DNA of 64,000 bases, taken from positions 186,001-250,000 of the forward strand of contig NZ_CCDM010000005.1 in assembly GCF_000750635.1 (NCBI RefSeq), given 5' to 3'. Shown here piece after piece: positions 1 to 7,872 of the stretch. The position numbers and the translations under genes were made by a program. Every line of letters begins with the position of its first letter. Positions within the stretch are counted from its first letter, which is position 1. This DNA comes from Oceanobacillus jeddahensis. GTDB taxonomy: Bacteria > Bacillota > Bacilli > Bacillales > Amphibacillaceae. The notes beneath the pieces are model-generated. The model did not search any database. It saw only the letters and a list, made by a program, of their open reading frames with translations, and was not told the DNA's origin.

Positions 1-8
1 TAAAATAG

Positions 9-42
9 AAAAAACGATGGATCAAACAATCCACCGTTTTTC
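9..42 (-). terminator. Intrinsic terminator of queT
   Basis: Read on the minus strand there is a GC-containing stem (GGTGGAT pairing with ATCCATC, one G-U pair) followed by a run of six T, just past the queT stop codon. On the plus strand one pair becomes an A-C mismatch, so it should work best for the minus strand. Confidence 0.8.
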
Positions 43-45
43 TGT

Positions 46-528
46 TTATATAAGCTTATCAAAGCGCAGCCGCTTCTGCAAAGCCAAAATTACTGGTATG
101 CCAATCAGCAATATAATCAGCTCACTTATTGCTAATGTAAACCAAATGAATAGATACGACCATTCTATGACAACATTTAAAGCAAAAGCAACAATAAACA
201 TATTAAAGCTGAAAATCAATGTATTCAGGAATAAAAGCGTCAGTTTATTTTTGATAAAGTTTTTTAAGAAAATAATGATTCCTAATGAGATAGCAGTATG
301 TGCTGTCCCAAATACTAAATCTAACCCGCCTGCCATTGAAAATAAATTTGTTAAAAATACACCAATGGTAATCCCAAAAAAGTAACGTTTATCAAAGATA
401 ACTAAATGATTAAATATCTCTGATATCCGGAATTGAATGACACCAAATGCGACTGGGGCAACCAGTAAAGATACGGCAACATATAACGCTGCGATAATTC
501 CGTTAACCACAAGTGTCCTTATATTCAT
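46..528 (-). CDS. queT: QueT-family queuosine precursor transporter
   Basis: A 160-residue, very hydrophobic protein with about five membrane-spanning stretches, the usual size for QueT, the substrate-binding S component of an ECF-type vitamin transporter that takes up preQ0/preQ1 for queuosine tRNA modification. Family features visible are the N-terminal IAALYVAVSLL segment and the charged FRISEIFNHL loop. The assignment is strengthened by a class I preQ1 riboswitch directly upstream whose tail overlaps the ribosome-binding site. The start at ATG follows AGGAGG by eight bases. No energy-coupling ATPase is next to it, as is normal because S components share a common ECF module. The sequence-family link is known; the exact substrate is inferred from the riboswitch. 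Confidence 0.9.
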   Translation of the reverse strand: MNIRTLVVNGIIAALYVAVSLLVAPVAFGVIQFRISEIFNHLVIFDKRYFFGITIGVFLTNLFSMAGGLDLVFGTAHTAISLGIIIFLKNFIKNKLTLLFLNTLIFSFNMFIVAFALNVVIEWSYLFIWFTLAISELIILLIGIPVILALQKRLRFDKLI

Positions 529-540
529 ATTTGGTTTTCC

Positions 541-580
541 TCCTAGTTTTTTAGCGTGGGATGGTCACGAACCACGTTGT
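541..580 (-). promoter_or_regulatory. preQ1-I riboswitch controlling queT
   Basis: On the minus strand the segment reads CGTGG-TTCGTGA-CCATCCCACG followed by CTAAAAAACTAGGAGG. This is the compact H-type pseudoknot layout of class I preQ1 riboswitches: a five-base stem, an A-rich tail that folds back on the loop, and a CTA element. The tail runs straight into the AGGAGG ribosome-binding site of queT, so ligand binding would most simply block translation initiation. Confidence 0.88.
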
Positions 581-589
581 GCATAGAGT

Positions 590-618
590 ATCATAACAGT
601 ATTTTAGAAGGAAAACAA
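590..618 (-). promoter_or_regulatory. Sigma-A promoter of queT
   Basis: TTGTTT at 618-613 and TATGAT at 595-590 on the minus strand, separated by exactly 17 bases. Transcription would start near 583, a few bases before the riboswitch stem. Confidence 0.65.
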
Positions 619-635
619 TACATTTTGTTTAAGGT

Positions 636-789
636 GAAGTTCAAAAAGTCCAATAAAAATGACACGGCAAATTTCTGCGTTGACGTGTTATTTCCGATAC
701 TCACGTATTATAAAGCATACGCTCCGTTCGGAAATAACACGTCGCCTTGAACTTCTTGGTCCTATTTATCGGCCTTTTTGAACACGTAC
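636..789. repeat. Dispersed repeat family C, copy 1
   Basis: The segment starts with GAAGTTCAAAAAGTCC and ends with CGGCCTTTTTGAACACG, so its ends are inverted repeats of about 12 bases. A second copy lies at 41358-41596 with the same outer parts but a different middle. This copy contains an internal 16-base perfect inverted repeat (682-697 with 728-743). It has no convincing gene. The build is that of a non-autonomous, MITE-like element. Confidence 0.75.
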
Positions 790-823
790 TTTAAGAGGAA
801 AAATGATATATAAGTAAGAATTT

Positions 824-852
824 TTGACCAATAACCTTTATCTCTTTATAAT
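824..852 (+). promoter_or_regulatory. Sigma-A promoter of the VOC dioxygenase gene
   Basis: TTGACC (824-829), 17-base spacer, TATAAT (847-852). The stretch just downstream carries the inverted pair TTACATA and TATGTAA (about 855-893), a possible operator. Confidence 0.7.
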
Positions 853-921
853 AAGTTACATAAAGTAAGTTTGTTATTATTAGTTATATGTAAATTCATA
901 TAGGAAGGTGATTATTAGAAG

Positions 922-1794
922 ATGGAAAATAAATTTTTTGAAAATCCGACAATCCATGTAGCAGATATAACGGTTCAAGTAGCTGATTTACAGCGTTCAG
1001 TAGCATTTTATCAAGATTTTTTAGGTTTTCAGGTGATAGAAAAGACAACACATAAGGTAATGCTTTCCGCGGATGGTGAAAAGGTTTTAATCACTCTGGA
1101 GCAACGAGAAGAGGTGATAGCAAAACAAAGAAGAACGACAGGGCTCTATCATGTTGCTATCCTTCTGCCAACAAGAAAAGATTTGGCACTATTTTTAAAG
1201 CATCTTCTACAGGCAGGAAGAGCGTACAAACTTCAGTTAGGAGCTGCTGATCATCTAGTTAGTGAATCTCTCTATTTCTCTGATCCCGATGGAAATGGAA
1301 TCGAAGTTGCGGCAGATCGATTATCCAGAAAATGGAATTGGTCGGGGGAATCTGTACAGATGAGCACAGACCCGCTTGATGCAGATGGACTTCTTGAATC
1401 TGCAACAGCAGAATGGACAGGAATGCCTGAGAAAACACTTATTGGACATATTCATTTATATGTCAATGATTTGACAAAAGCAAGGGAATTTTATATAGAA
1501 GGATTAGGCTTTCAAGAGGTGACAGCTTTCCATGGAGCTTCATTTCTCTCTGATAATGGATATCACCACCATATTGCAATCAATACATGGAATGGAGAAG
1601 GAGCGCCAATTCCAGATTCCAATGAAATTGGGTTGAAGTTTTTTACAATAGTATATCCTGTTAAGGAAACGCTGGACAAAGCTAAGCACAGATTGGAAGC
1701 TTTAGGTTATTTGGTTGATGAAGGGATGGTAAAGGATCCCGCAGGAAATCAAATCTTTCTAACAGATTCAGTAAAGGAAGAAATGTTTACTTGA
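922..1794 (+). CDS. VOC-family ring-cleaving dioxygenase (CatE/YfiE-like)
   Basis: A 290-residue protein built of two glyoxalase/bleomycin-resistance (VOC) modules, roughly residues 12-135 and 170-285, the arrangement of type I extradiol dioxygenases such as B. subtilis CatE (YfiE). Metal ligands are suggested by HVA in GLYHVAILLP, by HIHLYV at the start of the second module and by the late acidic position in KDPAGNQIFL. Such enzymes are Fe(II)- or Mn(II)-dependent and open catechol or hydroquinone rings. The nearby MhqR-type repressor and MhqD-type hydrolase point to quinone or catechol stress. It has its own promoter and an AGGAAGGTG ribosome-binding site. The precise substrate cannot be read from sequence; a glyoxalase-like thiol-dependent role is the alternative. 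Confidence 0.8.
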   Translation: MENKFFENPTIHVADITVQVADLQRSVAFYQDFLGFQVIEKTTHKVMLSADGEKVLITLEQREEVIAKQRRTTGLYHVAILLPTRKDLALFLKHLLQAGRAYKLQLGAADHLVSESLYFSDPDGNGIEVAADRLSRKWNWSGESVQMSTDPLDADGLLESATAEWTGMPEKTLIGHIHLYVNDLTKAREFYIEGLGFQEVTAFHGASFLSDNGYHHHIAINTWNGEGAPIPDSNEIGLKFFTIVYPVKETLDKAKHRLEALGYLVDEGMVKDPAGNQIFLTDSVKEEMFT

Positions 1795-1867
1795 AAATAG
1801 TGGATAGACAAATACAATTGCGGTAGAATAAAAACACAATATGCAGTGAGAGATGAGGAAGACATTC

Positions 1868-2818
1868 ATGGAATATATCTTATTAATTATTGGGTTTGGA
1901 TTATTAGTAAAAGGAGCGGACTGGTTTGTGGATGGTTCCTCCAATATTGCCCAGCTGTTGCGTGTCCCGCCGATTTTAATTGGTTTAACAATTGTTGCTT
2001 TAGGTACAAGTGCACCAGAAGCAACGGTAAGTATTATTGCAGCGGTGCAGGGAACAGCCGATGTAGCAGTGGGAAATGTGGTTGGAAGTAACATTTTTAA
2101 TATTACACTGGTTGTCGGTTTAGCAGCTGCGATCTATCCACTTCGAGTTCAAAATGAAATGATCGTTAAACAGATTCCTTTTGCATTATTAGCGGCAGTA
2201 GCTTTGTTTGCATTGGGAAGTGATATACTGCTTCAGGGATCAACAGCAGATATTCTCAGCAGAAGTGATGGGATCATCTTCTTTCTATTTTTAGCGATTT
2301 TTATGTATTACATCATTGAGGTTGGTTTGAAAAGCAGGAAAGAAACTACAGCTGTCAAAGATTCCAATGTAAAATGGGGAAAGAGTACGTTGATTACCCT
2401 TCTTGGTTTAGCTGCTATTATTTTGGGAGGGCAGTTCGTTGTAACCAATGCAACAGAAATAGCTTTGTCATGGGGGATGAGTGAGGCGCTGGTTGGCTTG
2501 ACCATCGTCGCAATAGGGACTTCTTTGCCTGAGTTAGTTACTTCTATATCTGCAGCGCTTAAAAATGAAAGTGAAATTGCATTAGGTAATGTTGTCGGCA
2601 GCTGTATTTTTAATATTTTGTTTGTGCTCGGTGCGACATCGCTGATTTCACCGTTATCCATCAATCCTGTTATCTTCACAGATATTTGGATAATGATTGT
2701 GCTGACTATACTTCTATTGATTTTTTCCCGGACAAGCTTCCGTATTGGACGAAGAGAAGGAATTATCCTTGCTCTTATGTATATAGCATATACTGTTTAT
2801 ATTATTATACGAAATTAA
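1868..2818 (+). CDS. Calcium/sodium antiporter, CaCA superfamily (YrbG-like)
   Basis: About 316 residues with ten membrane segments in two inverted halves. Each half carries the CaCA alpha repeat: GLTIVALGTSAPE near the start and GLTIVAIGTSLPE in the second half, both with the acidic residue that binds the cation, plus the matching GNVVGSNIFN and GNVVGSCIFN loops. This is diagnostic of the YrbG/CaxA-type Na+(K+)/Ca2+ exchanger branch in the cytoplasmic membrane. I chose the ATG at 1868, six to seven bases after GAGGAAG, over the in-frame ATG at 1853 which has no Shine-Dalgarno. It follows the dioxygenase by about 70 bases and ends at a terminator shared with the convergent hydrolase gene. Ion specificity is inferred from the family. 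Confidence 0.88.
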   Translation: MEYILLIIGFGLLVKGADWFVDGSSNIAQLLRVPPILIGLTIVALGTSAPEATVSIIAAVQGTADVAVGNVVGSNIFNITLVVGLAAAIYPLRVQNEMIVKQIPFALLAAVALFALGSDILLQGSTADILSRSDGIIFFLFLAIFMYYIIEVGLKSRKETTAVKDSNVKWGKSTLITLLGLAAIILGGQFVVTNATEIALSWGMSEALVGLTIVAIGTSLPELVTSISAALKNESEIALGNVVGSCIFNILFVLGATSLISPLSINPVIFTDIWIMIVLTILLLIFSRTSFRIGRREGIILALMYIAYTVYIIIRN

Positions 2819-2819
2819 A

Positions 2820-2854
2820 TAAAGAAGGAGAAGCAGCTCTCCTTCTTTTATTTT
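2820..2854. terminator. Bidirectional terminator between convergent genes
   Basis: GAAGGAGA and TCTCCTTC form a stem around AGCAGC, flanked by A-rich sequence on one side and TTTTATTTT on the other, so it can stop transcripts from both directions. It overlaps the stop codon of the minus-strand hydrolase gene. Confidence 0.8.
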
Positions 2855-3447
2855 GCATACCAGCTGGCAGCTGCTTTAACCTCACTTATTGTCAGTTGAT
2901 GTCCATTACTTTCCCAATGAATATCGACTGTAGCTCCGGCGTTCGTAAGCAAACGCTGTAATTCTTCTGCTTCTTCCGGTGAACACATGGGATCATTATT
3001 ACCAGCAGCAATAAATACATCTGTTCCAGTTAAATCCGGAAGATCTATGCTTTTCCTTGGGACCATAGGATGATGAAGGATTGCCTTTTGTAGTGAGTTT
3101 TTATAATGGAATAAAAGACTGCCGGCAATGTTAGCACCATTCGAATAACCGATAGCTGTAACTTGCTCCCGGTCAAAACCTTCCTTTTCACTGGCCTCAT
3201 TTAAAAATTCATATAATTCCTCTGTGCGCTTAATTAAATCTTCTTCATCAAAAACGCCTTCCTCTAAGCGTCGGAAAAAACGAGGCATACCGTTTTCTAA
3301 TACATTACCGCGTACGCTTAAGACATTTGCATTTGGATCAATGATGTCTGCTAAAGGTAGTAAATCACTTTCTGTTCCACCTGTCCCATGCAGGAGGAGC
3401 AAGGTTGGTCCGTCAGGTGTACCTTTTTCTTCATAAATATATTTCAT
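2848..3447 (-). CDS. Alpha/beta-hydrolase, MhqD-like carboxylesterase
   Basis: A 199-residue alpha/beta-hydrolase of the phospholipase/carboxylesterase type. The oxyanion region is LLLHGTGG, the nucleophile elbow is GYSNGAN, the acid is probably in AAGNNDPM and the histidine in SNGHQLT near the C-terminus. The closest match in known biology is B. subtilis MhqD (YodD), part of the methylhydroquinone and catechol stress response. The gene lies directly downstream of, and in the same direction as, a MarR-type regulator resembling MhqR (65-base gap), which supports one operon and the Mhq assignment. It has no signal peptide, so it is cytoplasmic. Substrate unknown. Start at ATG after GGAGGATC. 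Confidence 0.85.
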   Translation of the reverse strand: MKYIYEEKGTPDGPTLLLLHGTGGTESDLLPLADIIDPNANVLSVRGNVLENGMPRFFRRLEEGVFDEEDLIKRTEELYEFLNEASEKEGFDREQVTAIGYSNGANIAGSLLFHYKNSLQKAILHHPMVPRKSIDLPDLTGTDVFIAAGNNDPMCSPEEAEELQRLLTNAGATVDIHWESNGHQLTISEVKAAASWYAK

Positions 3448-3511
3448 TGGATTGATCCTCCATTATCATAAAGTTTGAAAGTTTTCTTTATTTAAACTCG
3501 TTATGAAGCAT

Positions 3512-3946
3512 TTATTCTTTTTCGCCAGCTTTATAGCCAACTTTTTTTAAAACCTCGATAACTGTTTTTTTATCGCTATCAGAAATTCCTTGAAACAGTT
3601 CTTCAATTACCTGCTGATGCTCTGGGAAAATATCATCCATGATTTCTTTTCCTTTATCCGTGATTTCTAAATAAACGACGCGTCTGTCATCTGGACAATT
3701 AACTCGAATGAGCAGCTCTTTTTTCTCCAGTTTATCGATTACGTACGTTATGGAGCCTGTGCTGATTAATACAGATTCAGAAATTTCCCGGATCGTCTTT
3801 CGGCCTTTATTATACAATGCTTCTAAAATAGCAAAATCAGAAGCACGCATGCCATGCTTTTTAATATCTTGTTTGGTCACTTCTTCCAAAGCTTTGGAAG
3901 CCTTCATAGTAACCACAAAGGTTTTTAAGGATAAATTTTCATCCAT
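3512..3946 (-). CDS. MarR-family repressor, MhqR-like
   Basis: A 144-residue winged-helix protein with the MarR layout: helical dimer ends and a central wing region containing TIREISESVLISTGSITYVIDKLEKK as recognition part (residues about 53-78) and NCPDDRRVVYLEIT as the wing with the DxR-type motif. Similarity to B. subtilis MhqR (YkvE) is recognisable in length and in SITYVIDKLEKK. MhqR represses quinone-detoxifying dioxygenases, hydrolases and reductases and is released by thiol modification. This protein has a cysteine just before the wing (NCPDD), a candidate redox switch. It precedes the MhqD-like hydrolase. AT-rich palindromes sit upstream and may be its own operator. Confidence 0.85.
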   Translation of the reverse strand: MDENLSLKTFVVTMKASKALEEVTKQDIKKHGMRASDFAILEALYNKGRKTIREISESVLISTGSITYVIDKLEKKELLIRVNCPDDRRVVYLEITDKGKEIMDDIFPEHQQVIEELFQGISDSDKKTVIEVLKKVGYKAGEKE

Positions 3947-3982
3947 GATGCTGTCTCCTTTCTAAAAGATGTTCAAGATATT

Positions 3983-4007
3983 TTTAATTAAAGTATATTT
4001 AATTAAA
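3983..4007. promoter_or_regulatory. Tandem palindromic operator candidate upstream of the MarR gene
   Basis: The self-complementary decamer TTTAATTAAA occurs twice (3983-3992 and 3998-4007), 15 bases apart, between the MarR-type gene and the region upstream of it. Paired AT-rich palindromes are common MarR operators. Autorepression is an inference. Confidence 0.4.
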
Positions 4008-4139
4008 TAATAATGAATTTAATCCTGCTTGTCAATACGCGCTTAAGAAATCATATAAAAGAACACTTTAATTTGAAAATTTATATGGCTATGACAAAAG
4101 CATCCGCTACTATTTGGCGCAGGTATTTGTATTACACTT

Positions 4140-4913
4140 TTAATCTTCTTCATCCACCTTGATCTTAAGCATCTGCATCCGTTCATTGAAAAGAGACGGA
4201 TAAGATAAGTAACCAAGCATAATACTGGTTACAGCAGCTGTGGTCAGTAATAGGAAAAGGATCAACAGCTGGAATTGGACTGCTTGAATTGGATCCGCTC
4301 CAGCAATAATTTGCCCACTCATCATTCCCGGCAATTGGACAAGGCCGATTGTTTTTTGACTTTCAATCGTTGGAATCAGACTTGCCTTAATAGAATGAAC
4401 CAGCGGCAGATGGATAGCTTGCTTTGGCGTTCCACCTAGAGAAAGCAGGAGCTCAGTTTCTTTTTCCTGCGTTTGAATTTCTGATGTGAAACGGTTGAGA
4501 AAAAGAATGGAAAGCACCATGGAATTGCCGACAACCATTCCACTGATCGGGATAATATATTGTGCGGTCGGCGGTGTGATCTGAAATCCTAATAGAATGC
4601 TTTGAGTCAGTACTTCGATAAAAATAAAAGTCGCGATCAGCTTCCATATAATCCCCTTAATGGAAGCTCCTTTTTTCTGGGCATTATGTGTTGCTGCACC
4701 AATCATTAAAGCTACCATCAAAATGATAAAAAGAAAACTTTCTGACTCAAATACAAAGGTTAAAATATAACCGACAGCCAGCAGCTGAATAATAGAACGA
4801 ATTGTTGCGATGAATGTATCCTTTTCTAATCCAAGCTTCAATGTTTTGGAAAGGGCTAAGGGAATAAGTACAAAAACAAGTGATAAGCCAAGGGCGAGGA
4901 AACTCATTTCCAT
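4140..4913 (-). CDS. fetB: ABC transporter permease, FetB (UPF0014) family
   Basis: A 257-residue membrane protein with about seven hydrophobic segments. UPF0014 features are the LSLGGTPKQAI coupling stretch and the QLPGMMSGQIIAGADPIQAVQFQ block. Family members (E. coli FetB/YbbM) form an ATP-driven exporter with FetA that protects cells from excess iron under oxidative stress. The gene overlaps the end of the ATPase gene by ten bases, so the two are translationally coupled. Metal export is known for the E. coli pair; the substrate here is inferred. Confidence 0.85.
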   Translation of the reverse strand: MEMSFLALGLSLVFVLIPLALSKTLKLGLEKDTFIATIRSIIQLLAVGYILTFVFESESFLFIILMVALMIGAATHNAQKKGASIKGIIWKLIATFIFIEVLTQSILLGFQITPPTAQYIIPISGMVVGNSMVLSILFLNRFTSEIQTQEKETELLLSLGGTPKQAIHLPLVHSIKASLIPTIESQKTIGLVQLPGMMSGQIIAGADPIQAVQFQLLILFLLLTTAAVTSIMLGYLSYPSLFNERMQMLKIKVDEED

Positions 4914-5647
4914 TCCCCCTTTATAAACTCTTTTACCCTGGGATCAGATGGATTTGTCAGGGAATCCGCATTTCCTGTTTCAATCAGCTCTCCATCCATC
5001 ATGACCCATGTATAATTACCGATATGTAGAGCTTGTTCTAAATTATGGGTGATCCAGGCAATGGTCACTGCAAATTTTTGATTAATATGCTGTATTAAAT
5101 GTTCAATATCTGATGTGGATACACGGTCAAGGGACGAAGTAATTTCATCCAACAGCAGCACTTTTGGCCGGTTAACAAGTGTGCGGGCAATCGATACTTT
5201 CTGCCGCTGACCTCCTGATAAATCCGTCACATCCCGATTGAGAAAAGAAGCTTCTAAACCTACCTGTGTTAGCAAATGTTCTGCCTCTTCTTTTTCTAAC
5301 TCTTCTCCTTGCAATGTTTTAGGCATGGCAAGATTTTTATAAACAGATCCACGCAGCATCGTAGCGTCCTGCAGTGCAATACCGACTGTGCGCCGTAAAG
5401 CAGTCGGTTCAATGGTTTCAATATTTTCTCCAAAAAGATAGATGTCTCCGTCTGTTGGGGAAATGAGCCCGTTTAACAATCGGAAAATTGTTGTTTTTCC
5501 AGCTCCCGAAGGACCGACAAATGTAGTAATTTTTCCTTCTGGGAGAACCCCGGAAACATTTTTAATAATATCTAAATCGTCATCTGAAAAGCTGACCTGA
5601 TCTAATTCCAATGCTGCTTTATCGGTGAATTCGTTTGTTTGCTGCAT
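4904..5647 (-). CDS. fetA: ABC transporter ATP-binding protein, FetA-like
   Basis: A 247-residue single ABC ATPase domain with Walker A GPSGAGKTT, Q-loop around GIALQDATMLRGS, signature LSGGQRQKVSIARTL, Walker B VLLLDEIT and switch histidine in WITHN. An IT after the Walker B glutamate in place of the usual PT is worth noting and recurs in FetA-like proteins. It is cytoplasmic and partners with the overlapping FetB permease. The short variable region and partner identify it as FetA/YbbL rather than an amino-acid importer ATPase. Start at ATG after AAAGGAATC. Confidence 0.85.
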   Translation of the reverse strand: MQQTNEFTDKAALELDQVSFSDDDLDIIKNVSGVLPEGKITTFVGPSGAGKTTIFRLLNGLISPTDGDIYLFGENIETIEPTALRRTVGIALQDATMLRGSVYKNLAMPKTLQGEELEKEEAEHLLTQVGLEASFLNRDVTDLSGGQRQKVSIARTLVNRPKVLLLDEITSSLDRVSTSDIEHLIQHINQKFAVTIAWITHNLEQALHIGNYTWVMMDGELIETGNADSLTNPSDPRVKEFIKGEWK

Positions 5648-5680
5648 GTTTAGATTCCTTTCTATGCTGGTGATAAAAGC

Positions 5681-5705
5681 AGCAGGGAAGGACAGCCTCC
5701 CTGCT
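5681..5705 (-). terminator. Terminator of the ABC-F gene
   Basis: AGCAGGGA and TCCCTGCT form a strong stem just past the ABC-F stop codon on the minus strand, followed by a GCTTTTATC tract. It separates the ABC-F gene from fetAB. Confidence 0.65.
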
Positions 5706-5723
5706 GAATAAAAACTTATTCTA

Positions 5724-7313
5724 TCATTTATTTTGCTGATTTAAAAGCGAGCGCTTTTGCTGAAGAAGTTTTTGAAATTCTTGCTCCAATTCATCAGAAG
5801 GCTCCAGGCTAAGCTTGCTTAAAACTTCTGTTATTTTTGTTTCAATAATCATTAATTGCTGTTCGGTTGGATCTTCTTGCGCTTCCTTTTCTGTTGGCTC
5901 TTCATGGAGCTGCTTCATACTCCCATCAAAAAAACGAAGCGTCTGATTTTTTATTTCAATGATTTTAGTAGCAATGTTTTCGACAAATTGCCGATCATGC
6001 GATACAAATAGAACAGTGCCTTCATAGCCTTGAAGTAAACCTTCCAATGCTTCTACGGCTTCAATGTCCAGATAATTTGTCGGCTCATCCAAAATAAGCA
6101 TATTGATATCACTGACAAACAGTTTTGCAAATGCCACTTTAACCCGCTCTCCGCCGCTAAGCACACGAACAGGCTTAAATACATCATCGCGATAGAAATG
6201 CAGTCTGGCTAAAACGGTTCGAATCAGTGTATCTTCCTGTTTAGAAGTTTCCTTGACATTTTCCAGTATCGATTTTTCCAGATTCAAGGTAGATAAGTCC
6301 TGTTTAAAATAACCAATTTTAACAGATGGATTAATGGTGATACCTGGTTCCGGCTGCATGATTTTTTGTAGAAAAGTTGTTTTTCCCGCTCCATTTGGGC
6401 CCACAATACCAATCTTATCTCCGCCTTTTATATTCAAGCTTGCTTTTTTCCATAATTGTTTCCCGGGAACAGCACCCTCCACATCCTCTATTCGTAAAAT
6501 AATTTTCTGTTGTAATCTTTCCTGATAGGGAAGATTCATTTTTAAGGGGGCAGCTTCTCTTATCTTTTCCACCTTTTCCAGATTTTCTAACCTTGTTTCT
6601 AAAGCTTTAGATGTTTTTTGCAGCTTTTTCTGCTTTTTCGCAAAGTGGGGCTTTGCGCCTTTTAAATTTTCTTCCGTAGAACCAATTTTACTTTTCGGCG
6701 TTTTCGTTGCCCGTTGTGCTTTTTGTTCTTTTTTCTCGATCGCACGTTCAAGCTGTTGCTTTTTTTGCTGGTAATGCTCATAATCCAAACGCTGTTTTTC
6801 TATTTCTTTTTCCTTCTGCTCTCGGTAAGCGGTATAGTTACCGGAATAAATTTGGAGGCTTTCTTGATCAATTTCCCAAATTTTATTACATAGTTTATCT
6901 AAAAAGCTGCGGTCATGAGAGACGATAATCAGTGCTCCCTGCCAACGAGCCAGCTGTTTTTCCAGCCACTCGATATGAGCGGTGTCCAGATTGGTTGTCG
7001 GCTCATCTGCCAGGAGAAGACCAGCTTGCTTTTTTAAAGCTTCTACGATATAAGTCTGTGTTACTTCTCCACCGCTTTTTTGATCATGCTTCTCTTTTAA
7101 TTGTGGCAATAACTCAACAGAAGTATACATTTGAATGGTTCCTTGCTCCGGCTGGATTTTTCCGGCCAGCAGATTGAGCAGGGTTGTTTTGCCTGAGCCA
7201 TTTTTTCCGACTAAGCCGATCCGGTCCTCCGAATAAACTGCTAAGTGTTCTATAGAGAAAAGTTCCCGGTCTTTGATGCTGTGTTTAATATGGCGTGCTT
7301 CTAAAATAGTCAT
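5724..7313 (-). CDS. ABC-F ribosomal protection protein (Vga/Lsa/VmlR-like)
   Basis: About 529 residues with two ABC ATPase cassettes and no membrane segments, the ABC-F plan. Cassette 1 has GKNGSGKTT and LLLADEPTTNLDTAH; cassette 2 has GPNGAGKTT, LSGGERVKVAFAKL and ILDEPTNYLDIEA. The linker between them is long, lysine- and glutamine-rich and probably a coiled coil, as in antibiotic-resistance ABC-F proteins that displace lincosamides, streptogramin A or pleuromutilins from the ribosome. Cassette 1 seems to lack a canonical LSGGQ (KSGGEVTQTY is the candidate). The opening ILEARHIKHSIKDREL resembles Vga(A). I start at ATG 7313 because GGAG lies eight bases before it; the in-frame upstream ATG has no such site. 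A drug-responsive attenuator precedes it, which supports a resistance role. Confidence 0.85.
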   Translation of the reverse strand: MTILEARHIKHSIKDRELFSIEHLAVYSEDRIGLVGKNGSGKTTLLNLLAGKIQPEQGTIQMYTSVELLPQLKEKHDQKSGGEVTQTYIVEALKKQAGLLLADEPTTNLDTAHIEWLEKQLARWQGALIIVSHDRSFLDKLCNKIWEIDQESLQIYSGNYTAYREQKEKEIEKQRLDYEHYQQKKQQLERAIEKKEQKAQRATKTPKSKIGSTEENLKGAKPHFAKKQKKLQKTSKALETRLENLEKVEKIREAAPLKMNLPYQERLQQKIILRIEDVEGAVPGKQLWKKASLNIKGGDKIGIVGPNGAGKTTFLQKIMQPEPGITINPSVKIGYFKQDLSTLNLEKSILENVKETSKQEDTLIRTVLARLHFYRDDVFKPVRVLSGGERVKVAFAKLFVSDINMLILDEPTNYLDIEAVEALEGLLQGYEGTVLFVSHDRQFVENIATKIIEIKNQTLRFFDGSMKQLHEEPTEKEAQEDPTEQQLMIIETKITEVLSKLSLEPSDELEQEFQKLLQQKRSLLNQQNK

Positions 7314-7453
7314 AAAATCATCTCCGTATCTATTCAGGATTTGAATAGAGAGATTTTGCATTTTAAGAAAAATGATCGATTTAAAGTAACATCGCAGTCA
7401 GTACATCCTTACATAAAGCGGTCGATCGAATATATATGATTTCCAATAAATGA

Positions 7454-7690
7454 CAAAAATCCCTATTCTACATTCAGAACAGGGGTCGCCAAAAATGGAA
7501 ATAAGCATCTAACGCTTATTTCATACGGGTATCGCAAAGCATAAAGGCTAATCCTGTTCTGAAATCGTTCAATGAAAGCATGCAAAAGAACACAACTGTT
7601 CTGTTGTTATCATACTTATATTGAATTCATTCTTAAGAAAAACAGGATTAGTACTTCATGTTCTCTTTGTTCACCCTTTCGATATTTGTT
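7454..7690 (-). promoter_or_regulatory. Attenuator leader of the ABC-F gene
   Basis: The roughly 375-base leader can fold in alternative ways. A terminator is formed by CCCTGTTCT and AGAATAGGG (7484-7461) followed by ATTTTTG. The left arm of this terminator can instead pair with CAGAACAGG (about 7562-7554), giving an antiterminator. That segment can in turn pair through AACAGGATTAG with CTAATCCTGTT (about 7652-7642), an anti-antiterminator. A further hairpin (7499-7523) covers the uORF stop codon. This is the logic of ribosome-mediated attenuation known for antibiotic-induced ABC-F and other resistance genes. All pairings are read directly; drug induction is inferred. Confidence 0.72.
7516..7581 (-). 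CDS. Putative 21-codon leader peptide in the ABC-F attenuator
   Basis: An ATG at 7581 opens a frame of 21 codons, MLSLNDFRTGLAFMLCDTRMK, whose codons cover the antiterminator-forming CAGAACAGG segment and whose stop lies in the 5' arm of the next hairpin. A drug-stalled ribosome on this frame would change the leader folding. There is no good Shine-Dalgarno before it, so translation is uncertain. A three-codon frame (ATG at 7659) lies in the anti-antiterminator and is a weaker alternative sensor. Confidence 0.4.
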   Translation of the reverse strand: MLSLNDFRTGLAFMLCDTRMK

Positions 7691-7696
7691 GATTAT

Positions 7697-7725
7697 AGTA
7701 TAGCGGATAAAGAAGTATTTGTCAT
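7697..7725 (-). promoter_or_regulatory. Sigma-A promoter of the ABC-F leader
   Basis: ATGACA (7725-7720) and TATACT (7702-7697) on the minus strand, 17 bases apart, placing the transcript start near 7690, before the first attenuator arm. Confidence 0.65.
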
Positions 7726-7760
7726 TAAGAAAATAGTCAGCAGCCAGTTGATCTCCAAAT

Positions 7761-7872
7761 GTTTTCGGTGGGGTGAGTAATCACAAAAGCCCTTTGATGG
7801 GGCGAGTAATCGCAATGGTTTTCGATGGGACGAGTAATCGCAGCAACGGTTTTAATAGACCGAGTAATCGCA
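7761..7872. repeat. Cluster of four dispersed repeat family A units
   Basis: Four near-copies of a unit with core CGATGGGGCGAGTAATCGCA lie at 7761-7783, 7792-7814, 7817-7842 and 7848-7872 with short irregular gaps. Single or paired copies recur at 11610, 20708, 20775, 32633, 32785 and 41508, always between genes. The core contains a small GCGA...TCGC palindrome. Spacing is too short and variable for CRISPR. Confidence 0.8.

Noticed and set aside
556..750. Open frame of 64 codons near the left end
   Set aside because: It lies inside the family C repeat and the leader of queT; no initiation site or plausible composition.
7761..7872. Four similar units in a row looked like a small CRISPR array
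   Set aside because: Spacers are only about 2-9 bases and irregular, units vary, no cas genes are present, and single copies are scattered between genes elsewhere.
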